The position numbers were made by a program, and so were the translations under genes. The notes under the pieces were generated by a model. It had not been told where the DNA came from and did no database searches. It saw nothing but the letters and a program-made list of their open reading frames with translations. A stretch of DNA of 64,000 bases from Gallibacter sp963558965 (lineage in GTDB: Bacteria > Bacillota > Clostridia > Peptostreptococcales > Anaerovoracaceae): positions 108,736-172,735 of the forward strand of contig CAUWIT010000001.1 in the NCBI GenBank assembly GCA_963558965.1. Reading direction: 5' to 3'. Below are positions 45,720 through 55,098 of the stretch, piece after piece. Position 1 is the stretch's first letter. Every line of letters starts with the position of its first letter.

Positions 45720-46526
45720 ATGAATAAGAAATTATCAGTTTTTATCAAAGGTTTTGTAATTGGAGGTACCATGCTAGTTCCTGGAGTTAGCGGCGGTACC
45801 ATGGCTATGATACTAGGTATATATGAGGATCTTGTAACCTCAGTAAGTAAATTTTTACAACAAAAGAAAAAAAGCATTTTATTTTTAGGTATATTCAGTA
45901 TAGGTGCTTTTGTAGGAATGGCTATTTTCTCTAAGCATATACTTAATTTGCTCACAACCTATAAAATGCCCGTCATGTATTTTTTTATAGGTGCAGTAGT
46001 TGGTGGGATTCCTATGATAGTTAAAAGCTGTGGCTTACAAAGATTATCTCTCAGCACAGTTATATATCCTGTACTCGGAGCAATTATAGTAATATCAATA
46101 TCATCTATACCAAAAGATTTATTTAACCCATCAAATATGAACAGTATAAGCGGTATCTTAATTTTATTTGTAGCTGGATTTATAGCTGCTATAGCACTTA
46201 TACTACCGGGTATCAGTGTGTCATTTGTACTTTTAGTACTAGGTATTTACGAAGAAATAATAAAAGCATTTAACCAGCTAAATATTATGTACTTAGCTAT
46301 TTTAGGGATAGGCCTTGCTATAGGTATTATAAGTACAACTCGTATTTTGGAAAAAGCTATGACAAAATACAAAAGACCAACTTATCTTATTATTTTAGGG
46401 TTTATTATAGGTTCTGTGCTTCCTGTTTTCCCTGGAGCACCGACAGGATGGAACTTGTTTATTTGCCCAGTAACTTTTATATCTGGATTTGCAATTATCC
46501 AGCTTCTATACCTATTTGATAAGTAA
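45720..46526 (+). CDS. popT: DUF368 polyprenyl-phosphate transporter (PopT-like)
   Basis: DUF368 proteins of the PopT type are reported to recycle undecaprenyl phosphate across the cytoplasmic membrane. 268 residues with about eight membrane segments. The internal duplication is visible: LVPGVSGGTMAMILGIYEDL in the first half and LILPGISVSFVLLVLGIYEE in the second. AGAGG is seven bases before the ATG. Alone on the plus strand, with its own promoter and terminator. uppS, which makes the undecaprenyl precursor, lies elsewhere in the window. Confidence 0.92.
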   Translation: MNKKLSVFIKGFVIGGTMLVPGVSGGTMAMILGIYEDLVTSVSKFLQQKKKSILFLGIFSIGAFVGMAIFSKHILNLLTTYKMPVMYFFIGAVVGGIPMIVKSCGLQRLSLSTVIYPVLGAIIVISISSIPKDLFNPSNMNSISGILILFVAGFIAAIALILPGISVSFVLLVLGIYEEIIKAFNQLNIMYLAILGIGLAIGIISTTRILEKAMTKYKRPTYLIILGFIIGSVLPVFPGAPTGWNLFICPVTFISGFAIIQLLYLFDK

Positions 46527-46542
46527 GTGAACAGACAAAACT

Positions 46543-46581
46543 AAAGAGGTGATATAAAAATTTATTTTATATCACCTCTTT
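46543..46581. terminator. bidirectional terminator, popT / NlpC gene
   Basis: Perfect 17-bp stem (46543-46559 with 46565-46581), five-base loop. On the plus strand the stem ends in a T-run, and on the minus strand A-tracts give a U-rich end, so it serves both converging genes. Confidence 0.92.
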
Positions 46582-46593
46582 TTATTAGACTAA

Positions 46594-48030
46594 TTAATTA
46601 AATACTCTCTTTACACCTTTAATTATAGTATGTCCTCTACCTCTAATATCACTGATTACAATACGGTTTGGACAAGATTCAATAACTTTACCATTACCTA
46701 AATAAATAGCAACATGATTTACAACTCCGCTACCTCCACAGTAAAAAATCAAATCTCCTCTCTTTTTGTTTCTGTAAGAAACTGTCTTAAACTTTTTATT
46801 TTTATATAGATTTCTTGACTCATATTCATATCCAGGTTTCGAATGTCTAACTACACTTACAGGATATGGGTCAACACCTGCAGAATAAAGAGCCTGCATA
46901 ACTAAACCAGAACAATCAGTTCCCTGTCCAGGTCTACCTGAACCACCTACAACATAATCATCACCCAAATATTTTTTAGCTGTACTTATCATAGTCTCAA
47001 TATGCTGTGATTTTGTACTAGCTGGTGTAACCTTTACCGGTGTCACATAAGCGCCTAAATTGTACCAAGAGCTACTTGAAAAGCCCATCTTTAGCCATGT
47101 CTTTTTATCTACTACACCTGTTACTTTTAAGTGTTTTCTTCTCTGAAAAGCTTTTACCTTATTCCTTGTTGTATATGTATACCTAGGCCAATATCTGTTT
47201 CCTATATGAAAATAGCTATTTACTTTTCTAACTTTAAAACCCATATATCCTAGACTTAAATTATATCCACCACTGCTCTTTAAAGTTATCTTATCTTTAA
47301 TCTGTACATATTTTTTTGGATTTTGATAATATTTTTTTGCCTTTACTGTAACAGTTTTACTTATGTATCCAGTAGATGTGTTGGTTGAGCTTACGACAAC
47401 TCTCCAGTAGGATTTTGTTTTATACCACCAATCTTTTGAGTAGACAAGCTTCAATTTTGCAGTACTGTTTTTAGAAGTCTTATATGTTTTCATAGTTCTC
47501 CATTTACCACTTTTCTTCATCTGTAGCTTAACAGTTCTGCTATATCCGGGAGTTATATAAATATAATCAGACATTGTACTTCTTGCTTTTTGACTTCTAC
47601 TTGTATCTAATCCTTTAACCTTTGTTGAAGCTTTAACAACATTTATTTCAATGGTAGGAAGTTTTACACCAGATAAAACATATTTGCTGTCAATTGATGG
47701 TGTAAACTTATGTTTACCCAATTTTTTTACAGCTTTGCTAACTTCTGATTTGTTCCAGTTTAAATCAATCGAAACATAACTTTCGTTTCCATTCAATTTA
47801 ACATTGATTTTGTCTGGTAAATTAACTCCTGCTGCATTGTTGTAAGATACCTTTTGTTTTGCAATAGAACTTGAAAATCCTTCAATCGCGATGATTTCGT
47901 TTGATTCAAGATTTTCTTCGCTAGTTTGAGCGTTATCATCGCTAGATGCAGCTAGTACCTGTGTTGGCACAACAGTAAGCATCATAACAAATGCTACCAC
48001 CAAGCATACCACTCTCTTCTTAGTGCTCAT
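46594..48030 (-). CDS. secreted NlpC/P60 peptidoglycan endopeptidase with Ig-like and peptidoglycan-binding domains
   Basis: Cell-wall hydrolase cutting stem peptides. 478 residues. Signal peptide 1-28 (LVVAFVMMLTVVPTQVLAA). A Big_4-like Ig domain follows (GVNLPDKINVKLNG with a D-L-N-W end), then a beta-rich Lys/Tyr/Ser region, a peptidoglycan_binding_1-like repeat (VKAFQRRKHLKVTGVVDKKT), and a C-terminal NlpC/P60 domain. The catalytic Cys is at about 373 (GTDCSGLV), with the His in VNHVAIYLG. A longer frame starts at 48060, but the ATG at 48030 after AGGAGG begins the signal peptide. Confidence 0.94.
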   Translation of the reverse strand: MSTKKRVVCLVVAFVMMLTVVPTQVLAASSDDNAQTSEENLESNEIIAIEGFSSSIAKQKVSYNNAAGVNLPDKINVKLNGNESYVSIDLNWNKSEVSKAVKKLGKHKFTPSIDSKYVLSGVKLPTIEINVVKASTKVKGLDTSRSQKARSTMSDYIYITPGYSRTVKLQMKKSGKWRTMKTYKTSKNSTAKLKLVYSKDWWYKTKSYWRVVVSSTNTSTGYISKTVTVKAKKYYQNPKKYVQIKDKITLKSSGGYNLSLGYMGFKVRKVNSYFHIGNRYWPRYTYTTRNKVKAFQRRKHLKVTGVVDKKTWLKMGFSSSSWYNLGAYVTPVKVTPASTKSQHIETMISTAKKYLGDDYVVGGSGRPGQGTDCSGLVMQALYSAGVDPYPVSVVRHSKPGYEYESRNLYKNKKFKTVSYRNKKRGDLIFYCGGSGVVNHVAIYLGNGKVIESCPNRIVISDIRGRGHTIIKGVKRVFN

Positions 48031-48077
48031 TTTATTTAACCCTCCTATTAAAAAACTCATTTATCTATCGTTTTTAG

Positions 48078-48105
48078 TGTATACCGTTTTATGTACAAAG
48101 TAAAC
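48078..48105 (-). promoter_or_regulatory. possible promoter of the NlpC/P60 gene
   Basis: Minus-strand GTTTAC (48105-48100), 16-base spacer, TATACA (48083-48078), in the polC-NlpC gap. Both boxes are imperfect. Confidence 0.4.
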
Positions 48106-48123
48106 CCTTCGTATATTCTATTC

Positions 48124-51100
48124 TTAAAAAGTCATATTGAGGAATGACATTTGATCTGTTTCCTGCATGCCATCTATCAAGCCATTTTCTCTCAATGCTG
48201 CAATTGCAGTTTTATTTGCTTTTGCTCTATTTTGAATTTCTTCAACTGTCTCAAAAGGTTTAATTTTGTATTCTTCCATAATAGCGTTGGCACAGTTTTC
48301 ACCTACGCCTGACATGGCACTTATTGGCACCACCACTTGGCCATTCTTGACACCAAACCTAGTAGCTTCGCTGTTTTCAAAAGAGGGGCTCATAAATGTA
48401 TATCCTCTTGCTGCCATTTCATAGCAAATCTCAAGCACTAAAATTTCACCCTCTTCTTTAGTTGTCGCACTTTTACCCTTGGCTAATAATTCGTCCATCC
48501 TGCTTAAAATGGCCTGTTTGCCTTTTTTAATTACATCCCAGTTAAAATCTGCAATCTTTGTAGTCAAATGTGCTGCATAAAAAGCCAGTGGCTGATATAC
48601 CTTAAACCATGCAATGCGATATGCCATTGTTACATAAGCAACAGCATGGGCTCTTGGGAACATGTACTTGATTTTTCTACAAGAGTCAACATACCACTGT
48701 GGCGTACCATTGTCTGTCATAATTTTTGCCTCTTCATCAGTAACACCTTTCCCTTTTCTAACTTTTTCCATAATGGTAAAGGCAGGAATAGGTTCAACTC
48801 CTTTTAAAATCAAGTAGTTCATAATATCGTCACGGGTTGAGATAGCATTTTGCATAGTGGCAGTACCATCTTTAATATAGTCTTTGGCATTGCCAAGCCA
48901 CACATCAGTCCCATGGGAAAATCCAGATATTCGAACTAAATCGGCAAATTTTTTCGGCTGTGTATCGTCGAGCATTTGTCTTACAAACTTAGTGCCAAAC
49001 TCTGGTATGCCGTAGCTGCCATGTTTAAATCTATATTCAGGATCTTTTATATCTAAAGCATCAGCATTTAAAAATATGCTATTTACTTTTTCATCTTTTA
49101 GAGGCACATCTTTAATTGGATCTATACCTGTCATATCTTGTAAGTGTCTTATAATTGAAGGGGCATCGTGCCCTAGTATATCAAGTTTTAACAAGTTTTC
49201 ATCGATGGCGTGATAATCAAAATGTGTAGTAATAAAATCCGAATTCATATCGTTTGCCGGTCTTTGCACTGGACAAAACTCGTAAATTTCATGGCCTTCG
49301 GGCATAATGATAATGCCTCCTGGATGCTGGCCTGTAGTTCTTTTTACTCCCTCACATCCTGCTGCTAACCTTTCAGTTTCATATTTATTTACAGGGATTT
49401 GTCTTTCTTCAAAGTATTTAAGTACAAAACCAAAAGCTGTTTTAGTGGCTATAGTACCTATTGTTCCTGCTTTAAATACATTTTTAGCACCGAAAATTTC
49501 ATCTACATATTTGTGGGCTATAGGCTGGTATTCTCCAGCGAAGTTTAAGTCGATATCAGGTTCTTTTTGTTTACCCGGTATCCCTAAGAATGTTTCAAAT
49601 GGTATAGTAAAACCTTCCTGTTTTAACTTTGTGCCACAGTTTGGACAATTTTTTTCCGGCATATCTACTCCACAGTCATACTCGTTTTCATCTCCCCACT
49701 CTAAGTATTTACACTCAGGACAAATATAGTGTGGGGGTAGTGGGTTTACTTCTGTAATACCTGCCATAGTAGCAGCAAATGATGAACCTACAGAACCTCT
49801 TGATCCTACTAGATATCCATCTTCATTAGACTTATGTACAAGCATTTGAGCAGATACATACATCACTGCATAGCCTTCATCAATAATAGCGCTAAGTTCA
49901 TCATCTAGACGTTTTTGTATAAGCTCTGGCAATGGATCACCGTAGATTTCATGGGCTCTTGCATAGCAACCTTCTCTTAAAATAACATCAGCGTTATCTA
50001 TATGAGGTGGGAATTTTCCCTTTGGAACAGGTCTTATCTCATCTACCCAGTCGGCAATCATATTTGGATTATCAACTATAATTTCCTTAGCTGTCTCACT
50101 GTCAAGATAGTCAAACTCTTTAAACATTTCTTCTGTAGTTCTAAAATATAGACCGCCTTCGCCTAAGTCTTTAAAGCCTTGACCTGCCATTAAAATACGC
50201 CTATACATCTGATCATCTTCGTCTATATAGTGAGCATCGCAAGTTGCAACTACAGGTTTACCATGTTTTTTACCAAGTTCAATAATCCTTTTATTTAAAT
50301 CTATTAGTCCTTGTTTATTTTCTACTCGGCCGTTGTTAACAAGGAACTTGTTGTTGATTAAAGGTTGAACTTCAAGATAATCATAATATCTTACAAGTTC
50401 ATCTATTTCTTCTTCTGGCAAGTTATTTAAAACAGCTCTAAATACTTCACCTGCTTCACAGGCAGAACCGATTATAAGGCCCTCTCTGTTTTCAGTTAGA
50501 AGCGACTTTGGAATTCTCGGTTTTCTGTAAAAATAATCTATATGAGATAGTGAAACAAGTTTGTATAAGTTTTTCAAGCCTTCTTGAGTCTTTGCAATTA
50601 TAATAACGTGATTTGTTCCTTTTTTCTTGTAATCAATAGTGCCATCTGGCAGCTGTAAATCTCTATCGTCCAAAAGATATCCTTCAACACCGTAGATAAT
50701 TTTAATATCTCCGCCTGCTGCCTTTGCCGCTTCTGGAAATGCCTGTACTACCCCATGGTCTGTAATTGCAACAGCCTTGTGTCCCCAAGCCTTTGCCTGT
50801 TTAACTAGTTTTTTAACATCTGCAAGTCCATCCATAGAGCTCATCTTAGTATGAGCATGTAGCTCTACTCTTTTTTCTTCAGCATTGTCAGTTCTAACTT
50901 CTTTTTCTTCTTTTTCAATATCTTTCATCATCAAGACAGGTGTATTGGCATAACTGTCAAACTCAGCTACTCCACGTACTTTTATCCTATCTCCCGAATT
51001 TAAATTCTTGTCGATTACTTCCCATTTTTTAGGGCTCACAAAACACTTGCCACATACAGAAGTCTTTTTATCAGAGAAAAGCAATGTAACAATCAGCTTG

Positions 51101-51867
51101 CCGCTTTTTATTGTTTTATTAGTCTTTGCAAAAATCTCTCCCTCTAAAACACAGTCTCCACTAAGTTCAGAAAACTGTGTCATAGGTAAAATTTCACCAA
51201 AAATAGGCTTACCCATTACTAGGTTGCCTACCATCTCTATCTTTTCTTCTCGTTTCTGTCTCTTTTGTCCATAATTATTTGTACTGTGTGATTTTTTGTT
51301 TTGTACTGAGTTTGACTGTTTCTTTTCGGTTTCTTTTTTCACAAAAGGTACTTCAACTAAAGTTGTAATCTTCTTTTTATCTTGCTCCGCTTTTTCATAA
51401 GCCTTTTCATCATTGGAAAATACAAATTTATAATTATATCCAAAAGTATCTTTTAACAACTGTGAAAACATCATAGATAAACTTTCATTTAGCTCTTCTG
51501 CTATACGTTCACCTACTACAAAAACTGTAATTGTATCCTCTTCATATTTAAAGTTTTCTTTTCTTATTGTGTTAGTTAGATGACAATACTTACCATTTGC
51601 TTTAGCTATTAAATATTCAATAAAAATCGGCATGATTTCATCTAAACTCATAGCCATATCTTCGTATTCAAAATTAAAAGTAACATCACTTACACCAGGA
51701 ATGGCATCTTTTAATCCTGCTTCTGTCTCTCTCACGTCTGCAAGAGGTATTATAAAGTTTGTTTTCACGTCAATAGACAACTTCCCTGTCTCTTTTGACA
51801 GGGAAGCTGTTTCTAAATTATATTGGTATATATCTTTTGTCTTAAATCGATTAAATATATCTCTCAT
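48124..51867 (-). CDS. polC: DNA polymerase III PolC, lacking the inserted exonuclease domain
   Basis: Gram-positive replicase catalytic subunit. 1247 residues against about 1440 for B. subtilis PolC. Order: N-terminal domain (1-160), Lys/Gln/Asn-rich linker, OB fold (about 220-320), PHP domain, polymerase core (GSRGSVGSSF, PDIDLNF, KRTTGQHPGGI), zinc site (CPEC and CPNC) and C-terminal domain. Between YGVEGYLLDD (near 395) and NHVIII (near 420) only about 24 residues occur where B. subtilis has about 190 residues of DnaQ-type exonuclease; no Asp-x-Glu-Thr-Thr-Gly is present. The frame is uninterrupted. TTG at 51885 is in frame, but ATG at 51867 fits the family; it overlaps ispG by 17 bases. 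Confidence 0.96.
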   Translation of the reverse strand: MRDIFNRFKTKDIYQYNLETASLSKETGKLSIDVKTNFIIPLADVRETEAGLKDAIPGVSDVTFNFEYEDMAMSLDEIMPIFIEYLIAKANGKYCHLTNTIRKENFKYEEDTITVFVVGERIAEELNESLSMMFSQLLKDTFGYNYKFVFSNDEKAYEKAEQDKKKITTLVEVPFVKKETEKKQSNSVQNKKSHSTNNYGQKRQKREEKIEMVGNLVMGKPIFGEILPMTQFSELSGDCVLEGEIFAKTNKTIKSGKLIVTLLFSDKKTSVCGKCFVSPKKWEVIDKNLNSGDRIKVRGVAEFDSYANTPVLMMKDIEKEEKEVRTDNAEEKRVELHAHTKMSSMDGLADVKKLVKQAKAWGHKAVAITDHGVVQAFPEAAKAAGGDIKIIYGVEGYLLDDRDLQLPDGTIDYKKKGTNHVIIIAKTQEGLKNLYKLVSLSHIDYFYRKPRIPKSLLTENREGLIIGSACEAGEVFRAVLNNLPEEEIDELVRYYDYLEVQPLINNKFLVNNGRVENKQGLIDLNKRIIELGKKHGKPVVATCDAHYIDEDDQMYRRILMAGQGFKDLGEGGLYFRTTEEMFKEFDYLDSETAKEIIVDNPNMIADWVDEIRPVPKGKFPPHIDNADVILREGCYARAHEIYGDPLPELIQKRLDDELSAIIDEGYAVMYVSAQMLVHKSNEDGYLVGSRGSVGSSFAATMAGITEVNPLPPHYICPECKYLEWGDENEYDCGVDMPEKNCPNCGTKLKQEGFTIPFETFLGIPGKQKEPDIDLNFAGEYQPIAHKYVDEIFGAKNVFKAGTIGTIATKTAFGFVLKYFEERQIPVNKYETERLAAGCEGVKRTTGQHPGGIIIMPEGHEIYEFCPVQRPANDMNSDFITTHFDYHAIDENLLKLDILGHDAPSIIRHLQDMTGIDPIKDVPLKDEKVNSIFLNADALDIKDPEYRFKHGSYGIPEFGTKFVRQMLDDTQPKKFADLVRISGFSHGTDVWLGNAKDYIKDGTATMQNAISTRDDIMNYLILKGVEPIPAFTIMEKVRKGKGVTDEEAKIMTDNGTPQWYVDSCRKIKYMFPRAHAVAYVTMAYRIAWFKVYQPLAFYAAHLTTKIADFNWDVIKKGKQAILSRMDELLAKGKSATTKEEGEILVLEICYEMAARGYTFMSPSFENSEATRFGVKNGQVVVPISAMSGVGENCANAIMEEYKIKPFETVEEIQNRAKANKTAIAALRENGLIDGMQETDQMSFLNMTF

Positions 51868-52924
51868 AATTTTTAACCATTTCAATTATTGAACTACTTA
51901 TTGAGTCTTCATCTACTGTTTTCACTGTTTTGCCATTTATAAATAGTAGTCCTTTGCCTTTACCACATGCGACTCCTAGATCAGCGCTTTTAGCTTCACC
52001 AGGTCCGTTGACTTCACAGCCCATAACTGCTACAGTAAGTGGTTTTAAATTGTTATCTTTTCTGTATTTACTTACTGCTACTAAATCTTTTTCGATTTTA
52101 CCGATTATATTTTCTAAGTCAACACTTGTTCTGCCACAAGTTGGACATGAAATCAAATTTATAGGTTCTTCATATAATCCTGCTGATGATAAAATTGATT
52201 TTGCAGCAATGATTTCATTTAGGGGATCGCCAGTTAAAGATACCCTCATAGTATCACCTACACCAGCTAAAAGAAGAGCTCCAAGTCCAACTGCACTTTT
52301 TATTTTACCTCTTTCTACTGTTCCTGCTTCAGTAACACCTATATGAAGTGGGTAATCCACCATTTTGCTCATAAGCATATAAGCTTCGTAATTCATTTTA
52401 GGGTCAGAAGCTTTAAGCGATACAACGATATCGTTAAAATCAAAATCTTCTAAGATTTTTACACTTCTCATAGCGCTTTCGGCTAATCCTTTAGCATTTA
52501 CCATACCCTCTCTCTCTAAAATATCCTTTTGAAGAGAGCCTGAATTAACACCAACTCTAATAGGTATATTTCTTTCTTTTGCCACTTTAACAACTGCTGC
52601 AACATCTTCAACAGTTCCTATATTCCCTGGATTTATTCTAATTTTATCAGCACCGTTTTTCATCGCTTCAATTGCAAGACGATGATCGAAATGAATATCT
52701 GCAACTAAAGGCAACACTGATTTTTTCTTTATTTCTCCAAAAGCCTCTGAAGCTTCCATAGTTGGAACAGCTAATCTCATAATTTGACAACCTGCATCTG
52801 CAAGTATATTGATTTGCTCTAAAACTGCTTTAACATTTCTTGTATCTATATTGCTCATAGACTGGATGCTAACATCTGCTCCTCCACCTATAAGCACATC
52901 ACCTACTCTGACTTGTCTAGTCAT
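51851..52924 (-). CDS. ispG: 4-hydroxy-3-methylbut-2-en-1-yl diphosphate synthase
   Basis: Fe-S enzyme of the MEP isoprenoid pathway, converting MEcPP to HMBPP. 357 residues. The TIM-barrel core has SMSNIDTRNVKAVLEQI, ADIHFDHRLA and RINPGNIG; the Fe-S ligands lie in CPTCGRTSVDL and VMGCEVNGPGEAK. A GTG at 52933 is in frame but falls in the AGGTGA site, so ATG at 52924 was chosen. Sits between rseP and polC; dxr from the same pathway is two genes upstream. Confidence 0.97.
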   Translation of the reverse strand: MTRQVRVGDVLIGGGADVSIQSMSNIDTRNVKAVLEQINILADAGCQIMRLAVPTMEASEAFGEIKKKSVLPLVADIHFDHRLAIEAMKNGADKIRINPGNIGTVEDVAAVVKVAKERNIPIRVGVNSGSLQKDILEREGMVNAKGLAESAMRSVKILEDFDFNDIVVSLKASDPKMNYEAYMLMSKMVDYPLHIGVTEAGTVERGKIKSAVGLGALLLAGVGDTMRVSLTGDPLNEIIAAKSILSSAGLYEEPINLISCPTCGRTSVDLENIIGKIEKDLVAVSKYRKDNNLKPLTVAVMGCEVNGPGEAKSADLGVACGKGKGLLFINGKTVKTVDEDSISSSIIEMVKNYERYI

Positions 52925-52933
52925 ACTAATCAC

Positions 52934-53944
52934 CTACTTAAATATTGGAACTACAAATCTTACAATATCCTGCCATGTAACATAAACCATCAATAGCATT
53001 AATAAAATCATACCAACCATATGAACTATCGCTTCCATATTGTCAGTAATAGCTTTACCTGTAATTTTTCTAATAACTACAAATATTAAACGTCCTCCGT
53101 CAAGGGCTGGGAATGGCAGCATATTTACTATCGCTAAGTTTAAACTCATCATAGCTGTAAAGTATAAGAATGTTATAAATCCTTGTGATACACTTTGATC
53201 AACCATGTAAACTATACCAACTGGTCCCGAAAGATCTTTCGTTGAAACCTCTCCTGTTACTAGCTGTTTCAAAACAGTATACATGCTTTTAGCCATATTG
53301 ATTGTAGCCTTTGGCCCATTTATAATAGCTTTTGCTGCATTTCTTTCGTATTTAGCTGTTACTCCAATTACTTTGCGTCCATCAATCTCCGTAAATCCTG
53401 ATGAAGTAGTAATTTTTTCACCATCTCTTTCTATAACTAGCTGAAGCTTTTTATCTTTATCAGCATTTTCTACAATTTCAGTAAAATCATACCAATCGTC
53501 AACTTTTTGACCATTAGCCTCTATAACTTTATCACCTGTTATAATTCCTGCTTTTTCAGCTGGTGACCCTTTAGTTACCTCATCAAAAGTTGAAGTTGGA
53601 AAACCGATAGCATATACAACAATAATCATAAGTAAAACTGCCATCAGTAAGTTCATAAAAGCACCCGCAGCTAAAATAATAGCTTTTTTCCAAGCGGGCT
53701 TTTTGTTAAATGCACCCTCATCATCACTTTCTTCATCTTCACCTTCCATTGCGCAAAAACCGCCTATAGGAATAGCTCTAAGAGAGTACATAGTTTCTCC
53801 TTTTTGTCGTTGCACTATTACTGGTCCCATACCTAGTGCAAATTCATTGACTTTTACTCCACAAAGCTTAGCAGTAATAAAATGACCAAGCTCATGGATA
53901 AAAATCAATATACATATCATAATAATCGCATAAATTATCGTCAT
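52934..53944 (-). CDS. rseP: site-2 protease RseP
   Basis: Intramembrane zinc metalloprotease that cleaves anti-sigma factors or signal-peptide remnants. 336 residues. HELGH at 17-21 in the first membrane segment, a single PDZ domain in the middle (GSPAEKAGIITGDKVIEANG), and the third ligand motif FPALDGGRLIF near the C-terminus. The pathway target is not evident here. Conserved neighbour of dxr and ispG. Confidence 0.96.
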   Translation of the reverse strand: MTIIYAIIMICILIFIHELGHFITAKLCGVKVNEFALGMGPVIVQRQKGETMYSLRAIPIGGFCAMEGEDEESDDEGAFNKKPAWKKAIILAAGAFMNLLMAVLLMIIVVYAIGFPTSTFDEVTKGSPAEKAGIITGDKVIEANGQKVDDWYDFTEIVENADKDKKLQLVIERDGEKITTSSGFTEIDGRKVIGVTAKYERNAAKAIINGPKATINMAKSMYTVLKQLVTGEVSTKDLSGPVGIVYMVDQSVSQGFITFLYFTAMMSLNLAIVNMLPFPALDGGRLIFVVIRKITGKAITDNMEAIVHMVGMILLMLLMVYVTWQDIVRFVVPIFK

Positions 53945-53961
53945 ACTTATTCTTCCTTATT

Positions 53962-55092
53962 TTAAATCATATTTCTTATTTCTTTATCAATTGATAAAAT
54001 ATCATCTAAACTTAAGTTATACTGTGGCTTATGTTCATTTAAGATTTTTTCTAAAGTCTGCTGTATTTCAATAAATCCAATCTCTTTCTTTAAAAATCTA
54101 TCTACTAAAACTTCATTAGCTCCATTTAAAACTACTGGATAGCTTCCACCTGCTTTAGAAGCATCATAAGCCAATTTTAAACACTTAAATGTCTCCAAAT
54201 CTGGTTTTTCAAAAGTCAAGTTAGCTCCCGCTCCGAAAAAGTCCAAATGTTCCATAGAATTTTCAATTCGATTTGGATAAGTAAACGCCAAAGCTATAGG
54301 TGTTCTCATATCTGGAACTCCCATTTGAGTTATAACTGAACCATCGATGTATTCAACTCCACTATGAACTATACTTTGTGGATGAACTAGCACCTGTATC
54401 TGATCAAGTTCAACATCAAATAGCCATTTTGCTTCAATTACTTCCAATCCTTTATTCATCATAGTAGCGCTATCAATAGTTATTTTGCTACCCATGTCCC
54501 AATTAGGGTGATTTAAAGCCTGCTCCAAAGTAACACCATGAAGCTGCTCAAGAGTCATTCCTCTAAAAGGACCACCAGAAGCAGTCAATAAAATTTTTCT
54601 AACCTCTGATTTGTTATTACCCTGCAAACATTGAAAAATGGCACTGTGCTCGCTATCCACCGGAAGCATTTTAACCCCGTGTTTCTCAACAGCTGACATA
54701 ATAACTTCGCCACCAGCAACCAATGTCTCTTTATTCGCCAAGGCGATATCTTTGCCAGCACAAATTGCACTATAAGTAGGTGCTAATCCCCTTATGCCCA
54801 TAAGTGAATTTAGCACCATCTCATGATCACCTTTTGAAGCAGCTTGACACAAACCATCATCTCCGTATAAAACTTCTACATCTTTGTGCTTACTGCTAAT
54901 TTCTTTTGCTTGTGCTTCTGTTGCAACAACTACAACTTCCGGCTTAAATTTATCAATTTGCTCTGAAAGTTTTTCTGTCCTGCTGCCACAAGAAAGCACT
55001 GTAGCCTTAAATTTATCACTATTCTTTTCTATAATGTCTAGCGCTTGAGTTCCTATTGAACCAGTACTACCTAAAATTGCTATTTTTTTCAT
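53962..55092 (-). CDS. dxr: 1-deoxy-D-xylulose-5-phosphate reductoisomerase
   Basis: Second step of the MEP pathway, NADPH-dependent. 376 residues. N-terminal nucleotide site ILGSTGSIGTQALDII, the metal-binding PVDSEHSAIFQCL, and TASGGPFRG and HPNWDMGSKITIDSATMMNK motifs are complete. Seven bases downstream of cdsA's stop region in the same operon. Confidence 0.98.
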   Translation of the reverse strand: MKKIAILGSTGSIGTQALDIIEKNSDKFKATVLSCGSRTEKLSEQIDKFKPEVVVVATEAQAKEISSKHKDVEVLYGDDGLCQAASKGDHEMVLNSLMGIRGLAPTYSAICAGKDIALANKETLVAGGEVIMSAVEKHGVKMLPVDSEHSAIFQCLQGNNKSEVRKILLTASGGPFRGMTLEQLHGVTLEQALNHPNWDMGSKITIDSATMMNKGLEVIEAKWLFDVELDQIQVLVHPQSIVHSGVEYIDGSVITQMGVPDMRTPIALAFTYPNRIENSMEHLDFFGAGANLTFEKPDLETFKCLKLAYDASKAGGSYPVVLNGANEVLVDRFLKKEIGFIEIQQTLEKILNEHKPQYNLSLDDILSIDKEIRNMI

Positions 55093-55098
55093 AATACC

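Noticed and set aside
50608..50685. Frameshift or assembly error as cause of the short PolC
   Set aside because: The protein reads in one frame through both flanks, with family-typical sequence on either side and a plausible short linker; a frameshift would not remove a domain so cleanly.
54585..54770. 61-codon minus-strand frame inside dxr
   Set aside because: Out-of-frame shadow of dxr with no supporting site.
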